DNA of 64,000 bases from a candidate division TM6 bacterium GW2011_GWE2_36_25. Its GTDB lineage: Bacteria > Babelota > Babeliae > Babelales > UBA12409. Positions 44,934 to 54,006 of the stretch are shown one piece after another. The stretch lies in contig LBRU01000001.1 in NCBI GenBank assembly GCA_000991575.1, positions 20,722-84,721 of the forward strand. The letters are read 5' to 3'. The notes under the pieces are model-generated. The model had not been told where the DNA came from and did not search any database. It was given only the letters and a program-made list of their open reading frames with translations. Every line of letters starts with the position of its first letter. Position 1 is the stretch's first letter. A program made the position numbers and the translations under genes.

Positions 44934-46073
44934 TCAACTGAATTGATCAGGATTTTCCAAATCAGCTTTTAACATTTTTTTTACCAACCCTTCAAAGGTA
45001 GTCTGTGTGCGCCACCCCAATATATTTTGTGCTTTGGAAGGATCGCCTAAAAGTAATTCTACTTCTGTTGGTCTAAAGTAACGAGCATCTATTTTAACTA
45101 ATATTCTTCCAGAAGTTTTATCTTTACCTGTTTCACTAAGATCTTTGCCACTCCACTCAATATTCATCCCAATTTCTTTAAACGCCAATTCTACAAATTC
45201 ACGTACGCTATGAGTTTCTCCTGTCGCAATTACATAATCATCTGGCTTTTCTTGCTGTAATACAAGCCACATTGCTTCTACATAATCAGGCGCATATCCC
45301 CAGTCACGCTTGGCATCCAAATTGCCAAGATACAGTATTTCTTGTGAGCCCTTGGCAATTCGAGCGACAGCACGCGTAATCTTTCTTGTTACAAATGTAC
45401 CACCACGACGCTCCGATTCATGATTAAATAGAATTCCGTTACATGCAAACATGCCATACGCTTCGCGGTAATTTCTTGTAATCCAATAAGCATATACTTT
45501 TGCTGCACCATATGGAGAGCGCGGATAAAGAGGCGTTGTTTCTTTTTGAGGAATTTCTTGCACCTTTCCGAACATCTCACTCGTTGAAGCTTGATAAAAA
45601 CGAGAAACTTTTTGCATATCTAAAATTCGAATAGCCTCCAAAATCCTCAAAGTTCCTAACGCATCACAATTTGCCGTGTATTCTGGTGTCTCAAAAGAGA
45701 CCAACACGTGGCTTTGCGCACCTAAATTATAAATTTCATCAGGTCTAATTTGCTGAATTAAACGAACAACGTTTGAAGAATCAGTTAAATCACCGTAATG
45801 TAAAAAAAAGTTTTTACACCTTGGATCATGCTGATCACGATATAAATGATCAACTCTCCCGGTATTAAATGAAGAAGAACGTCTTTTTACTCCATGAACA
45901 ATATAATCTTTATTTAAAAGAAGTTCAGCTAAATAAGAACCATCTTGACCAGTAACCCCAAAAATCAACGCTATTTTTTGCTTGTTAGATGAAATTAAAG
46001 ATTCTGCATTTTCATCAGCATTTAATTTTATAAAACAAAAAACTAACAACGAAAAAAAAAGACTTCTTTTCAT
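44934..46073 (-). CDS. gmd: GDP-mannose 4,6-dehydratase with signal peptide
   Basis: 379 residues. Makes GDP-4-keto-6-deoxymannose, the precursor of GDP-fucose, GDP-rhamnose and GDP-perosamine. Gly-Val-Thr-Gly-Gln-Asp-Gly is at 39-45, the Lys-Arg-Arg-Ser-Ser-Ser-Phe-Asn-Thr loop near 63-71, catalytic Thr164 and Glu166, and Tyr188/Lys192. Compared with E. coli GMD (Thr132, Glu134, Tyr156) every site is shifted by 32, which equals an N-terminal extension that looks like a cleavable signal peptide ending Leu-Asn-Ala near 19. GGAG lies five bases before the ATG. No GDP-fucose synthase or GDP-rhamnose reductase is in the window. Confidence 0.92.
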   Translation of the reverse strand: MKRSLFFSLLVFCFIKLNADENAESLISSNKQKIALIFGVTGQDGSYLAELLLNKDYIVHGVKRRSSSFNTGRVDHLYRDQHDPRCKNFFLHYGDLTDSSNVVRLIQQIRPDEIYNLGAQSHVLVSFETPEYTANCDALGTLRILEAIRILDMQKVSRFYQASTSEMFGKVQEIPQKETTPLYPRSPYGAAKVYAYWITRNYREAYGMFACNGILFNHESERRGGTFVTRKITRAVARIAKGSQEILYLGNLDAKRDWGYAPDYVEAMWLVLQQEKPDDYVIATGETHSVREFVELAFKEIGMNIEWSGKDLSETGKDKTSGRILVKIDARYFRPTEVELLLGDPSKAQNILGWRTQTTFEGLVKKMLKADLENPDQFS

Positions 46074-46153
46074 ATATACTCCAAAAAAACTCTCTGTTTT
46101 TAAAAACTTGCAGCTACAAACTAATCATTAATCAATTAAATGTAAAGCTCGTA

Positions 46154-48304
46154 TTAAAAAGTTGCTTCACCCCCACCTTGGCATACCAATCGATCAAGAT
46201 GCATGGTCAGATGAGCCGTCTGATACAACAACTCAGCATCAAACAATGATGAATGATCCGGCTTTTTCACTTCATTGAAAAATTTACGCGCTAATACTTC
46301 TCGTCCTTTATCCGGAACGCGTACAAGCTCATCAAAACCTTTTGGTAAACCAAATCCCGTCAGACGCATAAAATCTTCCATTACAATCGTCTTTCCATCG
46401 AAATGAAGCTCCATGCGCTCAACGCCATTTTCCCGATGGCCAATAGAAGTCATTTCTAACGAACAAATAGAACCATCACTCATCTGTAATTGCGCAATAA
46501 AATTATCTGAAGTAAAGATATGTTCACGTGTTGGACGAATGGTTTCAACTGAAATCGACAATGGCTTCGCATCAGTTAAAAACCCAAAAAGATCTATTAT
46601 ATGTGATGCTTTGTCAACGATATTTCCAAAGCGTGGACGCATATCAACGCTATCACAATCGTCCAATGCCCTAAGATTAAGACGATAAGAAATCATTAAC
46701 GGAGTTCTTCTTTTGTATATCTGCCTTTTTATTTTTTGAATAAATGGTGCATGCGAACGATAATATCCTACGCACATACGAGCTTTATTGTTACACTCTA
46801 AATAACTTCTCAGACGATTCAACTCTTCTTCACTGAATGCAAAGGGACGTGCTAAATAAAGCTTTTTTCCGTTTTGAAGAGCTTTTATTATATGCTCAAC
46901 ATGCAACGACTCTTGGGAAGAAATACAAACTACATCCGTTGATGGATCATCATAAAAAAGTTCAGCGTCACCCGTTAATGCAGTCGCACCAAAATATTGT
47001 TTTGATGTATCAATCGCTCGAGATACATCTCGATCAATAATGCGATGAATTTTAACACCATGAATATTTCTCACGATAGGTAATAATGACAATCGCGTAG
47101 AACGATTAGCTCCAAAAAAAGTAACATTAAGCTCATCGGAAGGAATTTTATGAGCAGGAACAAACAGTTCTTCTTTAATTTCGGGGCATACATCTTTTTT
47201 GGCAACTGACTTACGATATGAAATGATAAAACCAAGCCCCATATCCTCTTCAAATTCCTCCGAAACATTCTCAAGTGAAAGCTCTTTTCCAATCAAACTT
47301 TCAGTATTGATTTTTCCAGTTTTAATCAAGTGTAAAAAAGAGACCATATTTCTATTTTCTGTCCAACGAACATAATTGTAAGGATAATCTTTCCCTTGAA
47401 ATTCATACCCAACATCATAACGACCAGGGCCATATGTCATCGAAAAGATAATTTTTATCTCTTTTTGCTGAATAAACTCGTGCTCAAATAAAATAGATTT
47501 ACTACCAACCAAAATTATTCTTCCCTGCTTGCGCGTAATACCAACCATTAAGTTAGCCTCTTGATTGGCAATATATTCGGGAGAAACAATCACACAGTCA
47601 ACGCCATATTCTTGTGTTACCTGCGCAATATTATCTTGAGTATTGTCATTGATTTGATAAATAAATTCAGCCCCAGATTTTTGCGCTAACACTAACTTAC
47701 TTTCCGCGTAGTCAAGAGCAATAACACGCGCACCGGCAAGACTTGCCAATTGAGTAATCATCTGTCCCAAACTATCTAGACCCACAACACAAACAAACTC
47801 ACCAATTGAAATTTTAGCGCGACGAATACTTTGCAGTGCAATAGCACCAATACTTGTCAAACTTGCATGCCTAAGTAAATGATCATCAGATACACGCACA
47901 ACTAATTGTTCGGGGACACAAACAATTTCTGCATGATGAGCAAATCCAGCACCTGCACAGGCAACAAGATCACCCGCTCGAAACTGTCTTACTTTTTTTC
48001 CAACAGCAATAACTTTACCTGAACAAGAATGGCCAATTGGCAACGTAGACTTAGTACGACGATTCTGAATTACATGCCGAGCATGATCACCACCTTTTTG
48101 CATAATTAAATCGAGAAGCTTTTTAATTTTAAGTGGCATATTATGAAAAAATTTATTTTTTTGATCAGAAAGAATTTTTGAAAGTTCCTGTCCGGATCCA
48201 ATAAATGAATAGGAAACATCAACTAAAACCGAATAATCATCAAGAAGTGGCTGGCAAACCTCTTTTATTTCTATTGCCCCTTTTTCCAAAAATAGCTGAC
48301 GCAC
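46154..48304 (-). CDS. Bi-domain oxidoreductase: zinc-type alcohol dehydrogenase fused to Gfo/Idh/MocA
   Basis: 716 residues. Residues 1-375 resemble medium-chain alcohol dehydrogenases (Gly-His-Ser-Cys-Ser-Gly-Lys-Val near 92, a Rossmann Val-Gly-Leu-Asp-Ser-Leu-Gly near 175). From about 395 a Gfo/Idh/MocA domain follows (Phe-Phe-Gly-Ala-Asn-Arg-Ser, Asp-Arg-Asp, Cys-Ile-Ser-Ser near 450, Ala-Arg-Pro-Phe-Ala near 480). Such fusions occur in polysaccharide clusters, where they may oxidise or reduce a nucleotide sugar. GTG at 48304 has AGGAG six bases upstream. No signal peptide, in contrast to the adjacent gmd and manC genes. Confidence 0.82.
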   Translation of the reverse strand: MRQLFLEKGAIEIKEVCQPLLDDYSVLVDVSYSFIGSGQELSKILSDQKNKFFHNMPLKIKKLLDLIMQKGGDHARHVIQNRRTKSTLPIGHSCSGKVIAVGKKVRQFRAGDLVACAGAGFAHHAEIVCVPEQLVVRVSDDHLLRHASLTSIGAIALQSIRRAKISIGEFVCVVGLDSLGQMITQLASLAGARVIALDYAESKLVLAQKSGAEFIYQINDNTQDNIAQVTQEYGVDCVIVSPEYIANQEANLMVGITRKQGRIILVGSKSILFEHEFIQQKEIKIIFSMTYGPGRYDVGYEFQGKDYPYNYVRWTENRNMVSFLHLIKTGKINTESLIGKELSLENVSEEFEEDMGLGFIISYRKSVAKKDVCPEIKEELFVPAHKIPSDELNVTFFGANRSTRLSLLPIVRNIHGVKIHRIIDRDVSRAIDTSKQYFGATALTGDAELFYDDPSTDVVCISSQESLHVEHIIKALQNGKKLYLARPFAFSEEELNRLRSYLECNNKARMCVGYYRSHAPFIQKIKRQIYKRRTPLMISYRLNLRALDDCDSVDMRPRFGNIVDKASHIIDLFGFLTDAKPLSISVETIRPTREHIFTSDNFIAQLQMSDGSICSLEMTSIGHRENGVERMELHFDGKTIVMEDFMRLTGFGLPKGFDELVRVPDKGREVLARKFFNEVKKPDHSSLFDAELLYQTAHLTMHLDRLVCQGGGEATF

Positions 48305-48450
48305 ATCATTCTCCTCACACTGCTTAATTTTAAATTACCTTGTAAATCCCCCTTTTGAATCACTCGTCCCAAGCTTTAAATCTGGATAACCCTCAATAAT
48401 AATTTTAAGTCTACTTAAACATTAACATGTTTTTAATTTTCAACAAATTC

Positions 48451-49527
48451 TTACACAAGAAAACTTCTTTGTGTTCTCAATATCTCTACAGCTTTTTTTA
48501 TCTGTTCAACAGAGCTTTTTTTCGCAACTACAATAACATTGTCAGTTTCGACCAAACACAAATCATCTACTCCTAAAAAAACAATCTGTTTATTATTTTT
48601 TGAAAAAACCAAATTATTGTCAGCATTTAAAGCAATTAATTTTTCAGATTTTTCAAACTGATTACGCAATGTCAAAAAAACCGCCAAATTGCCCACATCT
48701 GACCATTGAGCATCAAGCAGCACTGCTTTTAAATTTTTAGATTTTTCCATAACAGCGAAATCGATTGAAATATTAGGCAATACCTCATACGATGCTTCGC
48801 CTGCAAGATACTTTTTTATCCCTTGAATAATCTGCGGCGCATATTCTTCAAATTCGCTCAAAAAAACTTTCGCGCGCGCACAAAAATAAGAGCCATTCCA
48901 GACCATTGTTCCCATATTGAGATATTCTTGCGCTTTTTCAAACGATGGTTTTTCATGAAAACTCACCACGCTCATAACTTTATTTGCTACAAATTTTTCG
49001 CTCAATTTAATATACCCATAACCAATTGCAGGCCATGTTGGCTTAATACCAAGCAAAACCATTTCATCATTTTTTGCAGCATAATCTATTGCTAATTTAA
49101 CTGAGTCTTTAAAATTTTTAACCGGATGAATAAAATGATCAGCAGCTAAAAAAACCAGAATAGCATTAGGATCTTTTTGCGCTATTTTCATGGCGGCCAA
49201 ACAAATAGCAGGCCCCGTATTACGCAATGCCGGCTCCACCAAAATCTGTTCAATCTGATTACCAACTTGCTGCTGAACTAAAGAGACAAAGTCTTTAGTT
49301 GTCGCTACGAGCTTATGGCCATTTTCAACTATTCCATCAGCACGCTCCAGCGCCATCTCGAGAAGTGTTTTTTCTCCATCAATACTCAAAAATTGTTTAG
49401 GATATTTCTGACAACTCAGCGGCCACAATCGCTCACCAACCCCACCGGCAACAACAATAAAATAAACATTTTCTTTCGCCAACAAATTTACAAAAAATAA
49501 TATGCTTAATAAAAATTTAATCTTCAT
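48451..49527 (-). CDS. manC: Mannose-1-phosphate guanylyltransferase with signal peptide
   Basis: 358 residues. Makes GDP-mannose from GTP and mannose-1-phosphate. The pyrophosphorylase signature runs from Ala27-Gly-Gly through Arg33-Leu-Trp-Pro-Leu-Ser to Pro43-Lys-Gln-Phe-Leu; residue 32 is Glu where Thr is usual. The Asp in Phe-Leu-Ala-Ala-Asp-His near 130 and the Phe-His-Glu-Lys-Pro motif are intact. There is no C-terminal isomerase (cupin) domain. About 20 hydrophobic residues ending Leu-Leu-Ala precede the domain: a typical Sec signal, unexpected for a GTP-using enzyme. AGGGA lies before the ATG. It is in line with a downstream oxidoreductase and an upstream dehydrogenase. Confidence 0.9.
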   Translation of the reverse strand: MKIKFLLSILFFVNLLAKENVYFIVVAGGVGERLWPLSCQKYPKQFLSIDGEKTLLEMALERADGIVENGHKLVATTKDFVSLVQQQVGNQIEQILVEPALRNTGPAICLAAMKIAQKDPNAILVFLAADHFIHPVKNFKDSVKLAIDYAAKNDEMVLLGIKPTWPAIGYGYIKLSEKFVANKVMSVVSFHEKPSFEKAQEYLNMGTMVWNGSYFCARAKVFLSEFEEYAPQIIQGIKKYLAGEASYEVLPNISIDFAVMEKSKNLKAVLLDAQWSDVGNLAVFLTLRNQFEKSEKLIALNADNNLVFSKNNKQIVFLGVDDLCLVETDNVIVVAKKSSVEQIKKAVEILRTQRSFLV

Positions 49528-49536
49528 TATTTTTCC

Positions 49537-50817
49537 CTATAAATTGAGTAAAGCCTCTTGATTTTTTTTGCATAAATTAATTGTTTTCTGCTGCCAGCCC
49601 AATCCGGCAAAATCAAGCCACTTTTTATCGCTGTATTTTTCTAAGTCAAGAGTTTTAAACTGATTATGTGCAACAAGAGCAACTATTATATCTGCCTTTT
49701 CTATCCCAACTTCAAATGGAACCATCGTTCCAAATTTATGAGCAATTCTTTCTTGCTCAACATTTGGTTCCGAGATTGATAATGAAATGTTTTTTTGAGC
49801 GAAAAGTGCTTCCGCAACTTTAATTGCTGGTGATTCACGTAAATCATCAACATTGGGTTTATACGTTAAACCAAGCAGGTGAACACGACAAATATTTTTT
49901 TCATTATCTACACACCAATCCTGCACTTTTTTCTCAATGTTTTTTACCACTTGAGCAGGACGCTCATCATTAGTTAGTCGTGCAGACTGAAAAAGTCGCG
50001 TCTTATGAGGGAAGGTATTTATTAAAAACCATGGATCAATTGCCACACAATGACCCCCAACGCCACATCTTGGTATCAAAATTTTTACACGCGGATGTTT
50101 ATTTGCAATCGCAACAACTTCATAAGGATCAAACCCTAATTCTTCAGCTAAAACCGCAACTTGGTGAGCAAGTGCAACCGCAACATCAATTGCGCTATTT
50201 TCAGTCAATTTTAACAATTCGGCAAACTTAGCAGACTTAAGATGCAATGCTCCCTTAACAAACTTTTGATAAAAAGAAGCCGCCTTTTTAGTGCACGCAG
50301 AAGTTACTCCACCAATGATTCGTTCATTGTTAACTAACTCTTCAAAAACCTTGCTTGGCCACACACGCTCAGGACAATGTGCAACAAAAATATCTTTACC
50401 AATTTTTAATCCAGTTTTTTGCTCAAGCATCTGCGCGCACAAATCAGTCGTTCCAACAGGAATCGTTGATTCTAAAATAACCGTATCACCAACCTTCAGC
50501 CTCTGAACAATTATATTCATCGCTGAAAAAACAAAACTTAAATCAGCCCCATTCTGCTTACTCAATGGCGTTGGAACCGCAATTATAAAACAATCTGCTT
50601 CTGGCAAAATTGTTGTTGCGCTAAAATTTTTACCCTTTAAAACAAGCTTTAAACGTTCTTTTAATTCTGGCTCAGTCAAGTCAACATTTCCTGTATTAAC
50701 TCTCCTTACTCTTTCTGTATTAATATCAAACCCCGTTACATGATATCCATGCTGCGCCGCAAGAATTGCTGTTGGTAAACCAACATAACCTAAACCAACT
50801 ACGCAAATCTTTTCCAT
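49537..50817 (-). CDS. UDP-sugar dehydrogenase, UDP-ManNAc dehydrogenase-like
   Basis: 426 residues. A UDP-glucose/GDP-mannose dehydrogenase family enzyme that oxidises C6 of a nucleotide sugar to a uronic acid. The NAD motif Gly8-Leu-Gly-Tyr-Val-Gly13 and the catalytic loop Cys-Gly-Val-Gly-Gly-His-Cys-Val-Ala-Ile-Asp-Pro-Trp-Phe are clear; the Asp-Pro-Trp-Phe ending is that of WecC-type (UDP-N-acetylmannosamine) enzymes. ATG at 50817 follows AAAGGAG by seven bases; upstream codons in frame are probably untranslated. No signal peptide, so it acts in the cytosol. manC follows nine bases later. Confidence 0.88.
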   Translation of the reverse strand: MEKICVVGLGYVGLPTAILAAQHGYHVTGFDINTERVRRVNTGNVDLTEPELKERLKLVLKGKNFSATTILPEADCFIIAVPTPLSKQNGADLSFVFSAMNIIVQRLKVGDTVILESTIPVGTTDLCAQMLEQKTGLKIGKDIFVAHCPERVWPSKVFEELVNNERIIGGVTSACTKKAASFYQKFVKGALHLKSAKFAELLKLTENSAIDVAVALAHQVAVLAEELGFDPYEVVAIANKHPRVKILIPRCGVGGHCVAIDPWFLINTFPHKTRLFQSARLTNDERPAQVVKNIEKKVQDWCVDNEKNICRVHLLGLTYKPNVDDLRESPAIKVAEALFAQKNISLSISEPNVEQERIAHKFGTMVPFEVGIEKADIIVALVAHNQFKTLDLEKYSDKKWLDFAGLGWQQKTINLCKKNQEALLNL

Positions 50818-50886
50818 CTTTAAACTCCTTTGTTGGGAACAACTCTTAATAGACAAGAATAAAAAATCTAAGATCTAATACAAGTG

Positions 50887-51957
50887 CTAAATTACAATTG
50901 CAGATTGACCATTATTTGGTCTTAAAGAAACAAGCCACTCAACCGTATTATTGTGAATAATTTTCAAACCTACTGCCTGATATTCCATCGCTTTAACGGG
51001 ACGCGAAGCCCAACTTATAATATTTTTTTCTCGAAACACGATGCCATAGTCAGCCGCAGCTAAAAACTCATAAATTTTTTCATGCGCAACATTCAAAACA
51101 ACATAAGAATTAATGGGAAGAATCTCTTTTAATTTATTTTTAAATCGATCAACATCGAAGGTCAAAATTAACAAAAAAGAGTTCTTATTTTTTTTATAAA
51201 TATCGCTAAAATAATTTATTACCAAATCAGGGCACTGCCATGCTTTTACCGCACCAGAAAAACAATAAACTTGAGCCTCCATTGGAATATTCAAATAATT
51301 TCTTATTGATAAGCTCCATTGCGCAACGAAAGCCGGTTCAATTTTTACCGGAACATCTTTCTCGGCATACGTTAAACACTTGCGATCAGCACCATATGTG
51401 TCAACTAAAAAATCTCCTAACGCGTTACTTACTACTTCTATCACATAACAATCAAAATTCTGCATCTTATTGTATACAACATGTTCAATATAAAAATATT
51501 GGCGCGATCTCCATAAATGAAAATATTTGCGCCAACCATAAACATGACGATACTCATATTTATACTCTTCTGCCAACAAACCGCGAGCTTGAATCGTTAA
51601 GTGAGAACATTTTTGATAATCGAGAGCACGTTGTACGATAAAGCCAGCAAGCGGTCCTCGCGCGATAATTTCATACGAATCAATTGACCGTAAAAATTTC
51701 CTTAATTTTCTGATCTCTGGAAGCAGTGTCCATGACATGAAAAAAGAATTACGCTTAAAAATAATTACATGTAAATGGGGATGAAAACCACTAATTTTTT
51801 GTACCATTTCTTGAGAAACCAGTTTTTTTTCAAAACTAATAAGATAAATGCGATCACATTCTTTATTTTGCAAACGATTGACAAGAGGAACTAAAACTTG
51901 CCCCTCAAAAACAGAATTTAAAATTCCATCGTAAACAACAAAAACTAAATTTCTCAT
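50887..51957 (-). CDS. GT-B-like glycosyltransferase (GT4-like)
   Basis: 356 residues, no signal peptide. The N-terminal half reads as a Rossmann-type acceptor domain (Val-Phe-Val-Val-Tyr-Asp-Gly, then Ile-Tyr-Leu-Ile-Ser-Phe). The C-terminal half has Tyr-Cys-Phe-Ser-Gly-Ala near 235, Ala-Ala-Asp-Tyr-Gly-Ile-Val-Phe-Arg-Glu near 310, and Arg-Pro-Val-Lys-Ala-Met-Glu-Tyr-Gln-Ala-Val-Gly near 330, as in GT4-like enzymes of capsule clusters. No clear ribosome site. It is probably the first gene of the nucleotide-sugar operon, 69 bp before the UDP-sugar dehydrogenase start. Confidence 0.7.
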   Translation of the reverse strand: MRNLVFVVYDGILNSVFEGQVLVPLVNRLQNKECDRIYLISFEKKLVSQEMVQKISGFHPHLHVIIFKRNSFFMSWTLLPEIRKLRKFLRSIDSYEIIARGPLAGFIVQRALDYQKCSHLTIQARGLLAEEYKYEYRHVYGWRKYFHLWRSRQYFYIEHVVYNKMQNFDCYVIEVVSNALGDFLVDTYGADRKCLTYAEKDVPVKIEPAFVAQWSLSIRNYLNIPMEAQVYCFSGAVKAWQCPDLVINYFSDIYKKNKNSFLLILTFDVDRFKNKLKEILPINSYVVLNVAHEKIYEFLAAADYGIVFREKNIISWASRPVKAMEYQAVGLKIIHNNTVEWLVSLRPNNGQSAIVI

Positions 51958-51999
51958 AACACAGCAATTTTACCGCATTATGAGAAAAAAGAAAAAATT

Positions 52000-52209
52000 T
52001 TACCATTGATAAGGATTAGGACGATGCTCTTTCGTTCGTTGGTCATATGATCCAAGAATCTTCTTACCAAGTAAACATTGTATAAGACGCGTCAAAAGGC
52101 TCTGATTCTGTTGCTCTTGAATATCTTGCATTGAAAGATTTCTCATAGCATCAAGATTGGAACCCATCATTAAAAAGAAAAATATTGAAAACAAGATTTG
52201 TTTTTTCAT
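52000..52209 (-). CDS. Small secreted protein
   Basis: 69 residues. Signal peptide about 1-21 (Leu-Phe-Ser-Ile-Phe-Phe-Phe-Leu-Met-Met), then a short polar, Gln-rich helix and a Pro/Tyr-containing tail. GGAG lies six bases before the ATG. No family recognised. Confidence 0.6.
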   Translation of the reverse strand: MKKQILFSIFFFLMMGSNLDAMRNLSMQDIQEQQNQSLLTRLIQCLLGKKILGSYDQRTKEHRPNPYQW

Positions 52210-52299
52210 TATTCACTCCATCTTCACATTTTTATCTTAAATCACTTTTTATTTTCAATGCAAGCTTTTATAATGAACTAAAAAAGCAAGGATGATTTC

Positions 52300-52788
52300 A
52301 TGGAAAAATTATATGCGCCCTGGCGATCAAATTATGTTATTAAACCTCAAAGCAAAAAAAGTAAATCTAAATGTCTATTTTGTGAAAAAGCTCAAACGAA
52401 AAAAGACGAAGAAGACTATATTCTCGCTCGATATCCGCACTGTTTTATCATGATGAATCTTTATCCCTACAACGCCGGACATCTTATGATCGTTCCAAAT
52501 AAACATACTAAAGACTTAAAGAAATTATCATCGGCAGAAAGAATTGAATTAATGCATGCCTTAAGTGAAGCAATCGACGCCCTTAACAACACACTCAAAC
52601 CTGATGGTATAAATGTGGGCATCAATTTAGGAAAGGCCGCTGGAGCTGGACTTCCCGGGCATCTCCATATTCATGTCTTACCGCGCTGGGAAGGAGATAC
52701 CAATTTCATGCCGCTATTAGCCAATACAAAACAAATTTCAACTGATCTTAATAAAATTTACCAAGAACTCAAAAAAAATTTTAACTAA
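52300..52788 (+). CDS. HIT-family hydrolase/phosphorylase
   Basis: 162 residues. The histidine triad is His121-x-His123-x-His125 in Gly-His-Leu-His-Ile-His-Val-Leu-Pro-Arg-Trp. Cys-Leu-Phe-Cys at 25-28 with a His at 47 suggests the bound zinc of this branch. The N-terminal Leu-Tyr-Ala-Pro-Trp-Arg motif is that of actinobacterial-type Ap4A phosphorylases/HIT hydrolases, so it acts on dinucleoside polyphosphates or similar nucleotides in the cytosol. AAGGA lies before the ATG. The 3' end overlaps the convergent gene by eight bases. Confidence 0.9.
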   Translation: MEKLYAPWRSNYVIKPQSKKSKSKCLFCEKAQTKKDEEDYILARYPHCFIMMNLYPYNAGHLMIVPNKHTKDLKKLSSAERIELMHALSEAIDALNNTLKPDGINVGINLGKAAGAGLPGHLHIHVLPRWEGDTNFMPLLANTKQISTDLNKIYQELKKNFN

Positions 52789-53251
52789 ATAAATTTTCCC
52801 AATCATGACTGTCATTTTTAACAAATCTGCTATGCAATACTTGAATCCAAGAATAGCGCTTAAGTCCTGTTAATAATAACAAAGCATCTAAATTTTTTGG
52901 TGCTTCTTCTTTTAAATATTGTACAGCTTTTTTATAATGCCATTCAGATAATTCTTCAGCCCCTAGCCGATACTCTTGGTCTGCCGCAAAACTCAAATCA
53001 TCAAAAGCCTTATCAAATGATCCTTTATCAATGCGTGCCCTGGCAATCAAACACGCAAGCACCGGCTTGCAATCATCACTACCCGAAGATAAAGATAAAC
53101 TTAATTTATGAAGCCGATAAGATTCATTCAGATGAAACAAGACCTTCTCAGAAAATTTGTAAGGAAACACTGGTTTCGCTGACTCTTCTCGATCCATTGG
53201 TAATAAAAAAGACGGAATTAGCAATCCCGTCATAATCGTAATACGTCCCAT
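52781..53251 (-). CDS. Hypothetical exported helical protein
   Basis: 156 residues. I chose the ATG at 53251, which has GAGGGGG upstream and gives a signal peptide (about 1-18, Gly-Leu-Leu-Ile-Pro-Ser-Phe-Leu-Leu-Pro). The rest is helical, with an Ala-rich stretch (Asp-Lys-Ala-Phe-Asp-Asp-Leu-Ser-Phe-Ala) and a following pair of helices that resemble TPR or Sel1 units, but I cannot assign a family. Confidence 0.55.
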   Translation of the reverse strand: MGRITIMTGLLIPSFLLPMDREESAKPVFPYKFSEKVLFHLNESYRLHKLSLSLSSGSDDCKPVLACLIARARIDKGSFDKAFDDLSFAADQEYRLGAEELSEWHYKKAVQYLKEEAPKNLDALLLLTGLKRYSWIQVLHSRFVKNDSHDWENLFS

Positions 53252-53316
53252 ATAATCCCCCTCATCATTTGATTGCATTGTAAAAAATATCCAAAGCAAA
53301 AGTCAATTAAGAATAA

Positions 53317-53356
53317 AAAAGGTGCGCGCCAGCTTTTTAACCGGCGCGCACCTTTT
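53317..53356. terminator. Strong bidirectional terminator
   Basis: A 14-bp perfect stem (53317-53330 with 53343-53356) with a 12-base loop, flanked by A4 and T4. It lies 16 bp after the stop of the minus-strand gene at 53372. Confidence 0.85.
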
Positions 53357-53371
53357 ACTTCTTAACTTAAC

Positions 53372-53866
53372 CTAATTAAACATTCCCTCTGGAACTGGAG
53401 ACTTTTTAATTACTTTGCCCATTAATAATGCCTCTAAATCAAAATCAGAAATCACCCGCGCAACAGCGAGTACTTTTTCATCGCCTTCTGATTCAGCTTG
53501 ACGAATAAGATCCTTTGCTTTTTTAAGATAAAACTCACAAAGAGATTCATGACTTGGTGGAAAATCTTTTGATGAAGACTCTAATCTAAAAATCCGTTTT
53601 TTAACAGCTTTTTGGCCTTCTGCATCCAAAAAAAGCCACAAACCTCCAACAAATGCACGTGGCGTCTTCTTTTTCTCTTGCTGAATTGCAAGCCTATGCT
53701 CAAGAGCTTTCAGCAAATAGTTTTTGATTTTTTGTACATTTGTAAAACTTTTTTTAATAGTAGATTTTTTTATAACACTTGATGTTTTATGGCGCACTCT
53801 ATGGCCTCGCTGCATACCTAAACATGAAAAATTTAACAAAAGAAGCATTATAAAATATTTACGCAT
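53372..53866 (-). CDS. Hypothetical exported protein, possible lipoprotein
   Basis: 164 residues. The N-terminus Leu-Leu-Leu-Leu-Asn-Phe-Ser-Cys15 could be a lipobox, though Phe at -2 is not ideal; otherwise a Sec signal. The mature part is strongly basic near 22-60, then helical, with Phe-Tyr-Leu-Lys-Lys-Ala near 112. GGGGGG lies five bases before the ATG. No family recognised. It is divergent from alaS. Confidence 0.6.
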   Translation of the reverse strand: MRKYFIMLLLLNFSCLGMQRGHRVRHKTSSVIKKSTIKKSFTNVQKIKNYLLKALEHRLAIQQEKKKTPRAFVGGLWLFLDAEGQKAVKKRIFRLESSSKDFPPSHESLCEFYLKKAKDLIRQAESEGDEKVLAVARVISDFDLEALLMGKVIKKSPVPEGMFN

Positions 53867-54006
53867 AGGATCCCCCCTTCAATTACCTTCTCGCTGCGAA
53901 TAGCCTAAAAATTTTGCCTTAAGAAAATCAACCAAATTGCTCATTTATCAAAAATGCATTATTCTTATAGTAATATTTCAGATCTTATTGGTGTTAAAGG
54001 ATCGCC

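Noticed and set aside
48305..48450. Gap between manC and the bi-domain oxidoreductase as a terminator or promoter site
   Set aside because: Only a weak six-bp AT stem is visible; no clear boxes.
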